DNA of 64,000 nt from Nocardioides terrigena (GTDB lineage Bacteria > Actinomycetota > Actinomycetes > Propionibacteriales > Nocardioidaceae), in the NCBI RefSeq assembly GCF_003047265.1, contig NZ_PZYY01000001.1, positions 310,001 to 374,000 on the forward strand. The letters are read 5' to 3'. Shown in pieces: positions 1 through 7,569 of this stretch. Made by a program: the position numbers and the translations under genes. Within the stretch, counting starts at the first letter, position 1, and each line of letters starts with the position of its first letter. Under the pieces are notes generated by a model. It did no database searches. It was not told where the DNA came from and saw only the letters and a list, made by a program, of their open reading frames with translations.

Positions 1-914
1 CTCCGGACGCCGATCACGTCGCTGTTGACCAGCGCCCAGTAGAGCGGGTCGTCGGGGTGGCTGTTGCGCACCGCGACCCGCGAGGAGAGGTCGATGTCGG
101 CCAGGAACCGCCACAGGCCCAGGTGTGCGGAGGTGTCGAGGGTGAGCAGCTCGGCGGTGACGGTGGCGGGCTTGTCGCCCTCGCCCTCGGCGTACTTGTA
201 GAGGACGTAGCCGTCGGGCCGCTCGTCGGCGTCGAGGTGGACGGCGCCGCGCAGCTTGTCGTCGGTGCCGCCCGTGGCCGGGTCGAAGCGGCCGGTCTGC
301 CAGGCGCGGTAGAAGTGCGGGCGCTCGACCGACCCGCGCGAGGAGGCGTGGAAGCGGTCGAACAGGTCGCTGGCGGTGTCCCACAGGTCGGCCGGCTCGA
401 CGAGCTCGACGCGGCCGGGGTCGACGAAGTCGCGCAGCGCGAAGCTCGACGTGGTGTCGACCTCGATCCGACGGCGGAAGGTGGCGGGGCCGAAGCCGAA
501 GCGGCCGTAGATCGACGCCTCGGAGACGGTGAGCGCGGCGACCGGGGCGGTGGCCTGGGCGAGGTCGTCGACCATCATCCGCCGCAGCAGGCCGCGCCGG
601 CGGTGGGCGGGGCTCACCGTGACGTCGCTGATCATGTGCAGCGGCACCGTGGCGGCGCCCGCGTTGAGCGTCTTGGTCCACGAGCTGAAGGTCGCGACGG
701 GCAGCGGCCCGGCCCCGAAGGTGCCCTCCGGGAGCCACGCCCCGGCCAGCCGGAGCGAGTCCTCCCGGGCGGTCTCGCGCCAGATCTCGAGGGTGCTCTC
801 CGAGGGGCGGCCGTCGTGGAAGCCACGGCTGACCGCCCCCATCCAGGCATCGACGGCGGCCTTGCCCTCGGCGGTGTCGTCGTGCGGGTCCAGGGTCCTG
901 TGCTCGTACTCCAC
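1..914 (-). CDS. Eis-like GNAT N-acetyltransferase (C-terminus off the left edge)
   Basis: The minus-strand frame is open from a GTG at 914 to the window edge, giving about 304 residues. It reads MEYEHRTLDPHDDTAEG at the start and carries a GNAT acetyl-CoA loop around VSPAHRRRGLLRRMM (R/Q-x-x-G-x-G/A class), followed by AALTVSEASIYGRFGFGPAT, which is typical of the Eis (enhanced intracellular survival) family. Eis proteins have tandem GNAT domains and a C-terminal SCP2-like domain and acetylate amines such as aminoglycosides or lysines; that is family knowledge, and the substrate here is unknown. A GAGG four bases upstream favours GTG 914; an in-frame GTG at 923 is the alternative. The C-terminal domain lies outside the window. 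Confidence 0.8.
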   Translation of the reverse strand, partial: MEYEHRTLDPHDDTAEGKAAVDAWMGAVSRGFHDGRPSESTLEIWRETAREDSLRLAGAWLPEGTFGAGPLPVATFSSWTKTLNAGAATVPLHMISDVTVSPAHRRRGLLRRMMVDDLAQATAPVAALTVSEASIYGRFGFGPATFRRRIEVDTTSSFALRDFVDPGRVELVEPADLWDTASDLFDRFHASSRGSVERPHFYRAWQTGRFDPATGGTDDKLRGAVHLDADERPDGYVLYKYAEGEGDKPATVTAELLTLDTSAHLGLWRFLADIDLSSRVAVRNSHPDDPLYWALVNSDVIGVR

Positions 915-1047
915 GGACCTCACGCTAGTCAGCGCGGCAACCGGATTTTCCGCGGGTAGTTGGGGACGAGTTGGTAGGCCCGGACGATGTTCGAGCCACC
1001 AGGTCGTCCCAAACTACGCGGGCATCCCCGCCGCCCGGGGACCGCGC

Positions 1048-1536
1048 TCAGGCGGCGAGGAGGCCGTCGACCTGGTTGACGGCGGCCGTGAGGCCCTCCT
1101 CCATCCCCATGTCGAGCACCTTCTGGAGGTCCTCGGCGGTGGCGTACGTCGCCGTCATGACCATCCGGGTGCTGCCAGCGTCGGCAGCGACCAGGTCGAC
1201 GCCGATGGTGCCGAGGGGCGCCGACTCCTGCGGGTTGCCCTCGGCGTCCGCGAAGCCGTCGTCGTACCCGAGGCGGGTGGGCTTCTCGACCTCGGTGATG
1301 TCCCAGTAGCCCGGGTAGACCTCACCGTCGGGGCCGGTCATGTGGTACTTGACCCGGGCGCCCGGCGCGAGCTCGTGCTCGGTGAACGTGGCCGGGTAGG
1401 TCGGCGGACCCCACCAGCGCTCGAGCTGGCGCGGGTCCTCCCAGATCTGCCAGACCCGGTCCACCGGGGCGGCGAACTCGGAGGTCACGGTGATGGTGCG
1501 GCTGTCGAGGTCCTTGGCGACGTCGATGACGGGCAT
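1048..1536 (-). CDS. SRPBCC (AHSA1-like) ligand-binding protein
   Basis: The product is 162 residues, starting MPVIDVAKDLDSRTITVTSEF. It has the START/SRPBCC signature of the AHSA1/YndB subfamily: FAAPVDRVWQIWEDPRQLERWWGP near residues 20-44, a central GEVYPGYWDITEV strand and a C-terminal amphipathic helix (MGMEEGLTAAVNQVDGLL). These proteins bind hydrophobic ligands in a helix-grip cavity. The ATG has an AAGGAG ribosome site. It sits one base after the stop of an ArsR repressor, a common actinobacterial ArsR-SRPBCC two-gene unit in which the repressor probably controls both. The ligand cannot be read from sequence. Confidence 0.85.
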   Translation of the reverse strand: MPVIDVAKDLDSRTITVTSEFAAPVDRVWQIWEDPRQLERWWGPPTYPATFTEHELAPGARVKYHMTGPDGEVYPGYWDITEVEKPTRLGYDDGFADAEGNPQESAPLGTIGVDLVAADAGSTRMVMTATYATAEDLQKVLDMGMEEGLTAAVNQVDGLLAA

Positions 1537-1537
1537 G

Positions 1538-1894
1538 TCAGGTCTCCTTCTGAGTGGTCGGGTGGGTCCGGTCGTCCTCCAGCAGCGCGTCGATTCGGTC
1601 GACGCGACCGCGCCAGACCTGCTCGAACTCGACGAGCAGCGCGGTGACCGACCGGACGGCCTCCACCTCACCGCTCGCCAGCTGCTCGCGCCCGCTGCGT
1701 CGCTTGGAGACGAGGCCGGCACGCTCGAGCACCGCGACGTGCTTCTGCACGGCCGCGAAGCTCATCGGGTAGTGCTGGGCCAGCGCCGAGACGGAGTGCT
1801 CGCCCGCCAGCACGCGACGGAGGATGTCGCGCCGCGTGCTGTCGGCGAGGGCGTGGAAGAAGGCGTCCGCCTGCTTCTCCCGGTCGCTGGTCAT
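1538..1894 (-). CDS. ArsR-family transcriptional repressor
   Basis: This small winged-helix protein is 118 residues from ATG 1894 (MTSDREKQADAFFHALADSTRRDILRRV). The helix-turn-helix spans roughly residues 30-75 (GEHSVSALAQHYPMSFAAVQKHVAVLERAGLV), the classic ArsR recognition region. I see no cysteine metal-binding motif, so it is not an obvious arsenic or zinc sensor; it belongs to the ArsR group paired with SRPBCC proteins. A TTG at 1909 could add five residues but lies inside the operator palindrome, so ATG 1894 is preferred. It probably autoregulates the two-gene unit. Confidence 0.85.
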   Translation of the reverse strand: MTSDREKQADAFFHALADSTRRDILRRVLAGEHSVSALAQHYPMSFAAVQKHVAVLERAGLVSKRRSGREQLASGEVEAVRSVTALLVEFEQVWRGRVDRIDALLEDDRTHPTTQKET

Positions 1895-1900
1895 GCGCCT

Positions 1901-1926
1901 AACGTACAACCAATCAGTTGTACGTT
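1901..1926. promoter_or_regulatory. Perfect palindromic operator upstream of the ArsR gene
   Basis: The arms AACGTACAAC (1901-1910) and GTTGTACGTT (1917-1926) form a perfect 10-bp inverted repeat around a CAATCA spacer, starting 7 bp upstream of the ArsR ATG. ArsR dimers bind sites of this size and autorepress. The site also lies between the ArsR gene and the 3' end of menA, which is transcribed on the same strand. Confidence 0.75.
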
Positions 1927-1952
1927 GTCAAGGGTCCGGCCGTGATCCGGTG

Positions 1953-2840
1953 TCAGGACGTGAGGAGGAGGGGTACGGCGACCAGCACCGACCAGGCCAG
2001 CTGGCCGACCCCGGTCTGCTGGAGCACCGGCACCAGCGCCGGGCCGACCGCGCCACCGAGGACGGTGCGGACGGGCGGGACCATCCGGAGCAGGAACCCG
2101 AGCCCGAGGAGCGCCCACCACGTCGTGGCGGCCGCGACGGCCACCACGGCCAGCGCCGCGGCCAGCACCAGCAGCGCGTAGAGGCCCCGGGTCCGCTCGG
2201 CCCCCAGCTTGACGGCGAGCGTCCGCTTGCCGGCCTCGACGTCGGTGGGGATGTCGCGCAGGTTGTTGGCCACCAGGATCGCGCAGGCGAGGGCGCCGAC
2301 GCCCACGGCGGCGTACAGCGCGGCCCACTCGAAGGTCTCGGTCTGGACGTACGTCGTCCCGACCACGGCGACGAGGCCGAAGAACACGAAGACCATGACC
2401 TCGCCGAGGCCGAGGTAGCCGTAGGGCCGCGACCCGCCGGTGTAGAACCAGGCGGCGAGCACGCAGACCAGCCCGACGGCGACCAGCCACCAGGCGGTGG
2501 TGGCGGCGAGCACGAGCCCGGCCACGGCGGCGACGCCGAACGCGGCGAACGCGGCCGCCTTGACCGCACCGGGCGATGCGGTGCCCGAGCCGACGAGACG
2601 CATCGGGCCGACCCGGTCCGCGTCGGTGCCGCGGATCCCGTCGGAGTAGTCGTTGGCGTAGTTGACCCCCACCTGGAGGGCCAGGCTCACCACGAGGGCG
2701 AGCAGCGCCTTCCACCAGACCGCGCCGTCGACGTACGCCGCGACGCCGGTGCCCGCGAGCACGGGGGCGACGGCAGCGGGCAGGGTGCGGGGGCGGGCTC
2801 CGGCGAGCCAGTCAGACGGTGATGCCACCGGAGGATTCAA
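1953..2840 (-). CDS. menA: 1,4-dihydroxy-2-naphthoate polyprenyltransferase
   Basis: This UbiA-superfamily integral membrane enzyme is 295 residues. It attaches the isoprenoid tail to 1,4-dihydroxy-2-naphthoate, making demethylmenaquinone. The first aspartate-rich motif is visible as NYANDYSDGIRGTD (about residues 59-72) and the second as NNLRDIPTDVEAGKRTLA (about 190-207); eight or nine hydrophobic helices separate them. The TTG at 2840 overlaps the stop of the upstream transporter (TTGA), the same junction seen between the two transporters, which supports it; a GTG at 2828 is possible. It is convergent with nothing and separate from, but near, menE-menC-menD. Confidence 0.92.
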   Translation of the reverse strand: MNPPVASPSDWLAGARPRTLPAAVAPVLAGTGVAAYVDGAVWWKALLALVVSLALQVGVNYANDYSDGIRGTDADRVGPMRLVGSGTASPGAVKAAAFAAFGVAAVAGLVLAATTAWWLVAVGLVCVLAAWFYTGGSRPYGYLGLGEVMVFVFFGLVAVVGTTYVQTETFEWAALYAAVGVGALACAILVANNLRDIPTDVEAGKRTLAVKLGAERTRGLYALLVLAAALAVVAVAAATTWWALLGLGFLLRMVPPVRTVLGGAVGPALVPVLQQTGVGQLAWSVLVAVPLLLTS

Positions 2841-4213
2841 GCACCCGGGCCGACGGCCCCGGAGGGCGCGCCCGGCGCACCCGGGCTGGCCGGCTGCTCG
2901 ATCGTCGGAGGACCGACCGGGGCGACGTCGTCCTCGACCTCGTGGGCGGCGGCGTCGGCGAGCACGTCGGCCGGGACGTGCTTCTCGAGGAAGCGCCGGG
3001 CCATGGCGGTGGAGGGGTGGAGGGCCACGGCGGCGGCGGTGATGATGCCGGCGATGATCATCCAGCCGATCGCTCCCCAGTTCATCGCGAGGAACGTGAA
3101 CGCCGCCGGCGCCCAGACCCGGCCCAGCGTGCCGCTGAGCTCGGAGGCGCCCTGGTACTCACCGCGGCGGCGGGGGTCCATCAGCTCGGCCTCGAAGGTC
3201 CAGCTCGCCGCCGAGAGGAAGAGCTCGGCCCCGGTCAGGGTGATGTGGCCGAGGAAGAACAGCGTGATGGTGGCCCACCCGATCGACTCGTGGGTCGACA
3301 GCGTGATCACGCACGAGACGACGAAGAAGGCGGTCGAGATGCGGATGGCCCGCAACGCCGTGCGGGTGTCCTTGACGCCCCGGGCGGCCGCCATCGGCAG
3401 CACGATGCACATCACCGTGTTGGTCGCGAAGAGGAAGCCGAGGACCACCCAGGGGGCGTCGGTCTTGTCGACCAGCCACAGCGGGATGACCAGGTTGAGG
3501 ATCACCTGGTTGGTCCACAGCACGCCGGTGAAGAAGGTGGTGGCCAGCCAGCCGACGTTGCGCATCGGTCCCGGGCCCGCGATCCGGACCTTGCGCTCGT
3601 CGACCGTCTTGAGGTCGTGCGGTGCCTTGGGCAGGCGGGTCACGTTGACGGCGTTGACCATGAAGACCGCGGCGGTGAAGTACGGCACCATCCCCAGCAG
3701 GGTGAGCGACTCCAGCGCCAGCGCGATGATGCCGACGAACGAGCCGAGGGTGAAGCCGACGTTGAGCGCGGAGTACATGTAGGCGCGGGAGGTCACGCGC
3801 TCCCGGGGTGGCAGCACGTCGATCGTGTACGCGCCGTGGGCGACGCCGCCGAGGGCGCCGATCACCTCCATCACGACGGCCATCGCGAGGTAGCCGGTGA
3901 AGCTGTCGATGAACGGCCAGACCGCGAACATCGCCGCCTGGCCGGCCGAGCTGATGGCCCAGCAGCGCTTGGGGCCGAAGCGGTCGACCAGCCTGCCCAT
4001 CGGGTACGCCGCGATGAACCCGGCGATGCCCGCGAGCGTCAGGCCGAGGCCCACCTGCGCGGGGGTCAGGCCGACGATCTGCGTGAAGAAGACGGCCGAC
4101 CCGGCCATGAACGTGCCCTCGCCCAGCGCGAACAGCAGCGACTGCAGCGCCAACCGCCCGGCCAGCGGCGACGGGGGGATCGCCTGGTGCTTGAGCGTCG
4201 TCAGGATGCTCAA
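2837..4213 (-). CDS. MFS transporter (tandem paralogue 1)
   Basis: The product is about 458 residues with twelve predicted membrane helices. It starts at TTG 4213 (MSILTTLKHQAIPPSPLAG), which has a GGGAGG ribosome site and overlaps the upstream stop as TTGA. The MFS loop 2-3 motif is GRLVDRFGPKRCW (about residues 73-85). The first 400 residues align by eye with the next gene (shared GEGTF..GSAVFFTQIVGL, TNQV.LN.VIPLWLV.TDAP, TGAELF.SA.SW), so the pair arose by tandem duplication. A polar proline- and alanine-rich tail of roughly 50 residues follows the last helix. The substrate is unknown; position next to menA does not by itself imply a quinone-related role. Confidence 0.82.
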   Translation of the reverse strand: MSILTTLKHQAIPPSPLAGRLALQSLLFALGEGTFMAGSAVFFTQIVGLTPAQVGLGLTLAGIAGFIAAYPMGRLVDRFGPKRCWAISSAGQAAMFAVWPFIDSFTGYLAMAVVMEVIGALGGVAHGAYTIDVLPPRERVTSRAYMYSALNVGFTLGSFVGIIALALESLTLLGMVPYFTAAVFMVNAVNVTRLPKAPHDLKTVDERKVRIAGPGPMRNVGWLATTFFTGVLWTNQVILNLVIPLWLVDKTDAPWVVLGFLFATNTVMCIVLPMAAARGVKDTRTALRAIRISTAFFVVSCVITLSTHESIGWATITLFFLGHITLTGAELFLSAASWTFEAELMDPRRRGEYQGASELSGTLGRVWAPAAFTFLAMNWGAIGWMIIAGIITAAAVALHPSTAMARRFLEKHVPADVLADAAAHEVEDDVAPVGPPTIEQPASPGAPGAPSGAVGPGA

Positions 4214-5538
4214 CGCGGTCCTCCCGTCGACATGGTGGTCCTCTCCAGGTACCGCTCGGCCGAGCGGGACGTCGTACGCATGGTGGCGGTGGCGACCAGG
4301 ACGATCGCGGCGATCACCAGCCAGCCGGTGGTGCCGTGCTCCATCGCCAGCCAGGTGAACAGGGCGGGGGCCCACACCGACCCGGCAGTGTGACCGATGT
4401 GGGCCGCTCCCTGGTACTCGGCGCGCTGGTCGGGGTCGGTCAGCTCCGACTGGTAGCCCCAGCTCCCGGCCGACTGGAAGAGCTCGGCGCCCGTGACGGT
4501 GACGTGCCCGACCCACACCAGGAGGATCGTGACCCAGCCCAGTGTGTCGTGGGTGACGAGCACGATCAGGCACGAGAGCACGAAGAAGAAGGCCGAGATG
4601 TACGACGCTCGCAGCGAGCGGGCGACCGAGTCGACGCCGCGCGCCGCGGCGACCTGGAGGAGCACGGCCATCACGGTGTTGGTGCCGAACAGGAACGCCA
4701 GCAGCACCCGGGGGGCGTCGGTCTCCTCGACCAGCCACAGCGGGATCACGATGTTGAGCAGCACCTGGTTGGTGCCCAGCACCCCGTCGGCGGTCATCAG
4801 GCCGAGGAAGGCGCGGTTCTTGAGGGCGCCCGGCTTGATGAGCTGGTCGTCGTCGTGCGTCGGCTCCTTGGCCGGCGGCTCGGGGAGCCGGGTGATCCAG
4901 AAGGTGTTGAGGGCGAGGATCGCGGCGGTCAGCACGGGCACGGCGCGCACGACGTCGTCGTTGTTGGTCGCGAGGGCCGCACCGCCGATGAGGGCACCGA
5001 TGGTGAAGCCGATGTTGAGGGCGGCACGCATGAACGCCAGCGACTCGACCCGCTCCTCCTTGGAGAAGATGTCGAGCGTGTAGGCGCCGCGGCCGTTCCA
5101 GCCGGCGACGCTCACCGCCTCGAGCACGACCATCATCGCGACGTAGGCGACGAACCCGTCGATGAAGGGCCAGAGGAGGTAGAGCGCCGCGGTGAGGCCG
5201 GCGCTGATGGCCCAGATGCGCTTGGTGCCGACGCGGTCGGCCAGCTTGCCGGCCGGGACGGCGAGGAAGAACGAGACCAGCCCGGCCACGGTCAGGCCGA
5301 CGCCCACCTGGGCGGCGGAGAGCCCGACGATCTGGGTGAAGAACACCGCGCTGCCGGTGATGAAGGTGCCCTCGCCGACGGCGAACAGGATCGACTGGAC
5401 ACTGAGGCGCCGGGCCAGCGGCGACGGAGGCAGCTGGCGCTGCCACCAGCCGGGGTCAGGGTCGATCGGGGGAGTCGTCGGTGCCATCGGTCCGGAGTGC
5501 CCCGAGGACTCCGGCAGATCGGGTGGCTGGGAGGTCAT
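4210..5538 (-). CDS. MFS transporter (tandem paralogue 2)
   Basis: The product is 442 residues from ATG 5538 (MTSQPPDLPESSGHSG); ATG 5487 would give a version 17 residues shorter and removes only a polar leader. It has twelve hydrophobic helices and the MFS motif GKLADRVGTKRIW after helix 2. It is clearly a paralogue of the downstream transporter and overlaps it by a TTGA stop-start. It is divergent from menE, with only 37 bp between the two starts, so the promoters must be intertwined. The two transporters could work as separate permeases or as a heteromer; nothing in the sequence reveals the substrate. Confidence 0.82.
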   Translation of the reverse strand: MTSQPPDLPESSGHSGPMAPTTPPIDPDPGWWQRQLPPSPLARRLSVQSILFAVGEGTFITGSAVFFTQIVGLSAAQVGVGLTVAGLVSFFLAVPAGKLADRVGTKRIWAISAGLTAALYLLWPFIDGFVAYVAMMVVLEAVSVAGWNGRGAYTLDIFSKEERVESLAFMRAALNIGFTIGALIGGAALATNNDDVVRAVPVLTAAILALNTFWITRLPEPPAKEPTHDDDQLIKPGALKNRAFLGLMTADGVLGTNQVLLNIVIPLWLVEETDAPRVLLAFLFGTNTVMAVLLQVAAARGVDSVARSLRASYISAFFFVLSCLIVLVTHDTLGWVTILLVWVGHVTVTGAELFQSAGSWGYQSELTDPDQRAEYQGAAHIGHTAGSVWAPALFTWLAMEHGTTGWLVIAAIVLVATATMRTTSRSAERYLERTTMSTGGPR

Positions 5539-5575
5539 TGCCGCCCATTCTCCCCCCGGGACTAGCGTGCGTCTC

Positions 5576-6628
5576 GTGAATTCCTTGCGTCCGGTGCGGG
5601 GTGGGGCCACCGAGGTGGTCGCCGCGCTGCGGGACTGGCTGGCGGTGATGGCCGAGCCCGTGCCGCTCGTGGTGGAGACATCGGGGTCGACGGGCACGCC
5701 CAAGCGGGTCGAGCTGGCCCGGCACGCGGTCCTCGCCTCCGTGCACGCGTCCGCGGCCCGCCTCGGGGCCGGCGGCCAGTGGCTCCTGGCGCTGCCGGCG
5801 TCGTACGTCGCGGGCGTGCAGGTCGTCTGCCGCTCGCTGGTCGCGGGCCACGAGCCGGTCGTGGTCGAGGGCTCCTTCGCGCACACACTGGCCGGCCTGC
5901 CGCACCACCGCGACGTCCCCCTCTTCACCTCGCTGGTGCCCACCCAGCTGCACCGGCTGCTCACCGACGAGCGCGAGGTCGAGGCCCTGCGTCACCTGCA
6001 CACGATCCTGCTCGGCGGCGGTCCGATCGACCCGGCCCTGCGCCGGCGGGCCGAGGACGCCGGCCTGCACGTCGTCGCGACGTACGGCGCCAGCGAGACC
6101 GCCGGCGGCTGCGTCTACGACGGCCACCCGCTCGACGGCGTCGCCGTGGCGATCGGGACCGACGGCCGGATCCGGATCGGCGGCCCGACCCTGTTCGAGG
6201 GCTACGTCGACGACCCGGAGCTGACGGCGAGCACGCTGGTCGACGGCTGGTACCTCACCGCCGACGCCGGTCGCCTCGACGAGGACGGTCGGCTGCACGT
6301 GCTCGGCCGCCTCGACGACGTGGTCGTCAGTGGCGGGGTCAACGTGCCCCTCCCCGCGGTCGCGCGCCGGCTGCGCGAGCACCCGGCGGTCGACTCCGCC
6401 GAGGTGGTCGGCGTCGTGGACGAGGAGTGGGGGCACCGGGTCGTGGCCTTCGTCGTCGTGGTCGGGGCCGGGGTCGTGGCGCTGGAGGAGGTCCGCGACT
6501 GGGTCGGCGAGGAGCACCCGCGGTCGTGGGCGCCCCGCCGGGTCGTCGCCCTGGACGCGCTGCCCCTGCTCGACAACGGGAAGGTCGACCGGCAGGCGCT
6601 CGTGGCGCGCGCGGGGGAGGAGTCGTGA
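5576..6628 (+). CDS. menE: o-succinylbenzoate--CoA ligase
   Basis: This acyl-adenylate-forming enzyme activates o-succinylbenzoate to its CoA ester for menaquinone synthesis. It is 350 residues from GTG 5576, the short form usual in actinobacteria. The phosphate-binding loop is ETSGSTGTPKRVEL (about residues 37-50), the adenine-binding motif is VATYGASETAGG, the hinge region is LHVLGRLDDVVVSGG, and the catalytic lysine lies in LLDNGKVDRQAL near the C-terminus. Its TGA overlaps the menC GTG in a GTGA junction, indicating translational coupling in menE-menC-menD. Confidence 0.93.
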   Translation: MNSLRPVRGGATEVVAALRDWLAVMAEPVPLVVETSGSTGTPKRVELARHAVLASVHASAARLGAGGQWLLALPASYVAGVQVVCRSLVAGHEPVVVEGSFAHTLAGLPHHRDVPLFTSLVPTQLHRLLTDEREVEALRHLHTILLGGGPIDPALRRRAEDAGLHVVATYGASETAGGCVYDGHPLDGVAVAIGTDGRIRIGGPTLFEGYVDDPELTASTLVDGWYLTADAGRLDEDGRLHVLGRLDDVVVSGGVNVPLPAVARRLREHPAVDSAEVVGVVDEEWGHRVVAFVVVVGAGVVALEEVRDWVGEEHPRSWAPRRVVALDALPLLDNGKVDRQALVARAGEES

Positions 6629-7569
6629 TTCGGGTCTTCAGCATCCCGCTGCGCACCCGGTTCCGCGGCATCACCGTCCGCGAGGGCGTGCTGGTCGAGG
6701 GTCCGGCGGGCTGGGGGGAGTGGAGCCCCTTCACCGAGTACGACGCCCCGACCGCGCGACCGTGGTGGCGCGCCGCCGAGGAGGCCGCCGCCGGGGACTG
6801 GCCCGCCCCGCTGCGCGACGCCGTGCCCGTCAACGTGACGGTGCCCGCGTGCAGCCCCGAGCGCGCGCACGCGATCGTGCGGGCGGGCGGGTGCACAACC
6901 GCCAAGGTCAAGGTCGCCGAGGTCGGCCAGACCCTCGGCGACGACGAGGCGCGCCTCGAGGCGGTGCGCGACGCGCTCGGCCCCGGGGGGATCATCCGGG
7001 TCGACGCCAACGGCGGCTGGGACGTCGACGAGGCGGTCGGCGCGATCCGCCTCCTCGAGCGGGCCGCGGGTGGCCTGGAGTACGTCGAGCAGCCCTGCGC
7101 CGACGTCGAGGAGCTGGCCGCCGTACGCCGCGCCGTCGACGTGGCGATCGCCGCCGACGAGTCGATCCGCCGGGCGGAGGACCCCTACCGGGTGCGCGAC
7201 CTGGGTGCCGCCGACATCGCCGTCCTCAAGGTGCAGCCGCTCGGCGGCGTGCGCGCGTGCCTGCGGATCGCCGAGGACATCGGCCTGCCGGTGGTCGTCT
7301 CCAGCGCGATCGAGTCGAGCGTGGGCATCGCGGCGGGGGTGGCCCTGGCGGCGGCCCTGCCGGAGCTGCCGCACGCCTGCGGGCTGGCCACCGTGCAGAT
7401 GCTCACCGACGACGTGGTGACCGAGCCGCTGCTGCCGGTCGACGGGATGCTGCCCGTCCGCACTCCGGTCGTCGACCCCGCCGCGCTCGACCGGCTGGCC
7501 GCCGACCCGGAGCGGGTCGCCTGGTGGGAGCGCCGGCTGGCGACCGTGCGGCAGGATCAGCCCTCGTGA
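6625..7569 (+). CDS. menC: o-succinylbenzoate synthase
   Basis: This enolase-superfamily dehydratase is 314 residues from GTG 6625. It converts SHCHC to o-succinylbenzoate. Barrel residues are visible in order: a lysine pair in TTAKVKVAE (about residues 89-97), the metal ligands in RVDANGGWD (Asp), EYVEQPC (Glu) and AADESI (Asp), and the second catalytic lysine in IAVLKVQPLGG. The N-terminal capping region is short, as in actinobacterial MenC. It overlaps menE upstream and menD downstream by four bases each. Confidence 0.93.
   Translation: MIRVFSIPLRTRFRGITVREGVLVEGPAGWGEWSPFTEYDAPTARPWWRAAEEAAAGDWPAPLRDAVPVNVTVPACSPERAHAIVRAGGCTTAKVKVAEVGQTLGDDEARLEAVRDALGPGGIIRVDANGGWDVDEAVGAIRLLERAAGGLEYVEQPCADVEELAAVRRAVDVAIAADESIRRAEDPYRVRDLGAADIAVLKVQPLGGVRACLRIAEDIGLPVVVSSAIESSVGIAAGVALAAALPELPHACGLATVQMLTDDVVTEPLLPVDGMLPVRTPVVDPAALDRLAADPERVAWWERRLATVRQDQPS

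Noticed and set aside
4214..5446. Extension of the first MFS transporter upstream to give an 869-residue fusion
   Set aside because: The extra residues are an out-of-frame reading of the second MFS gene; the TTG at 4213 has a ribosome site and the expected N-terminus.
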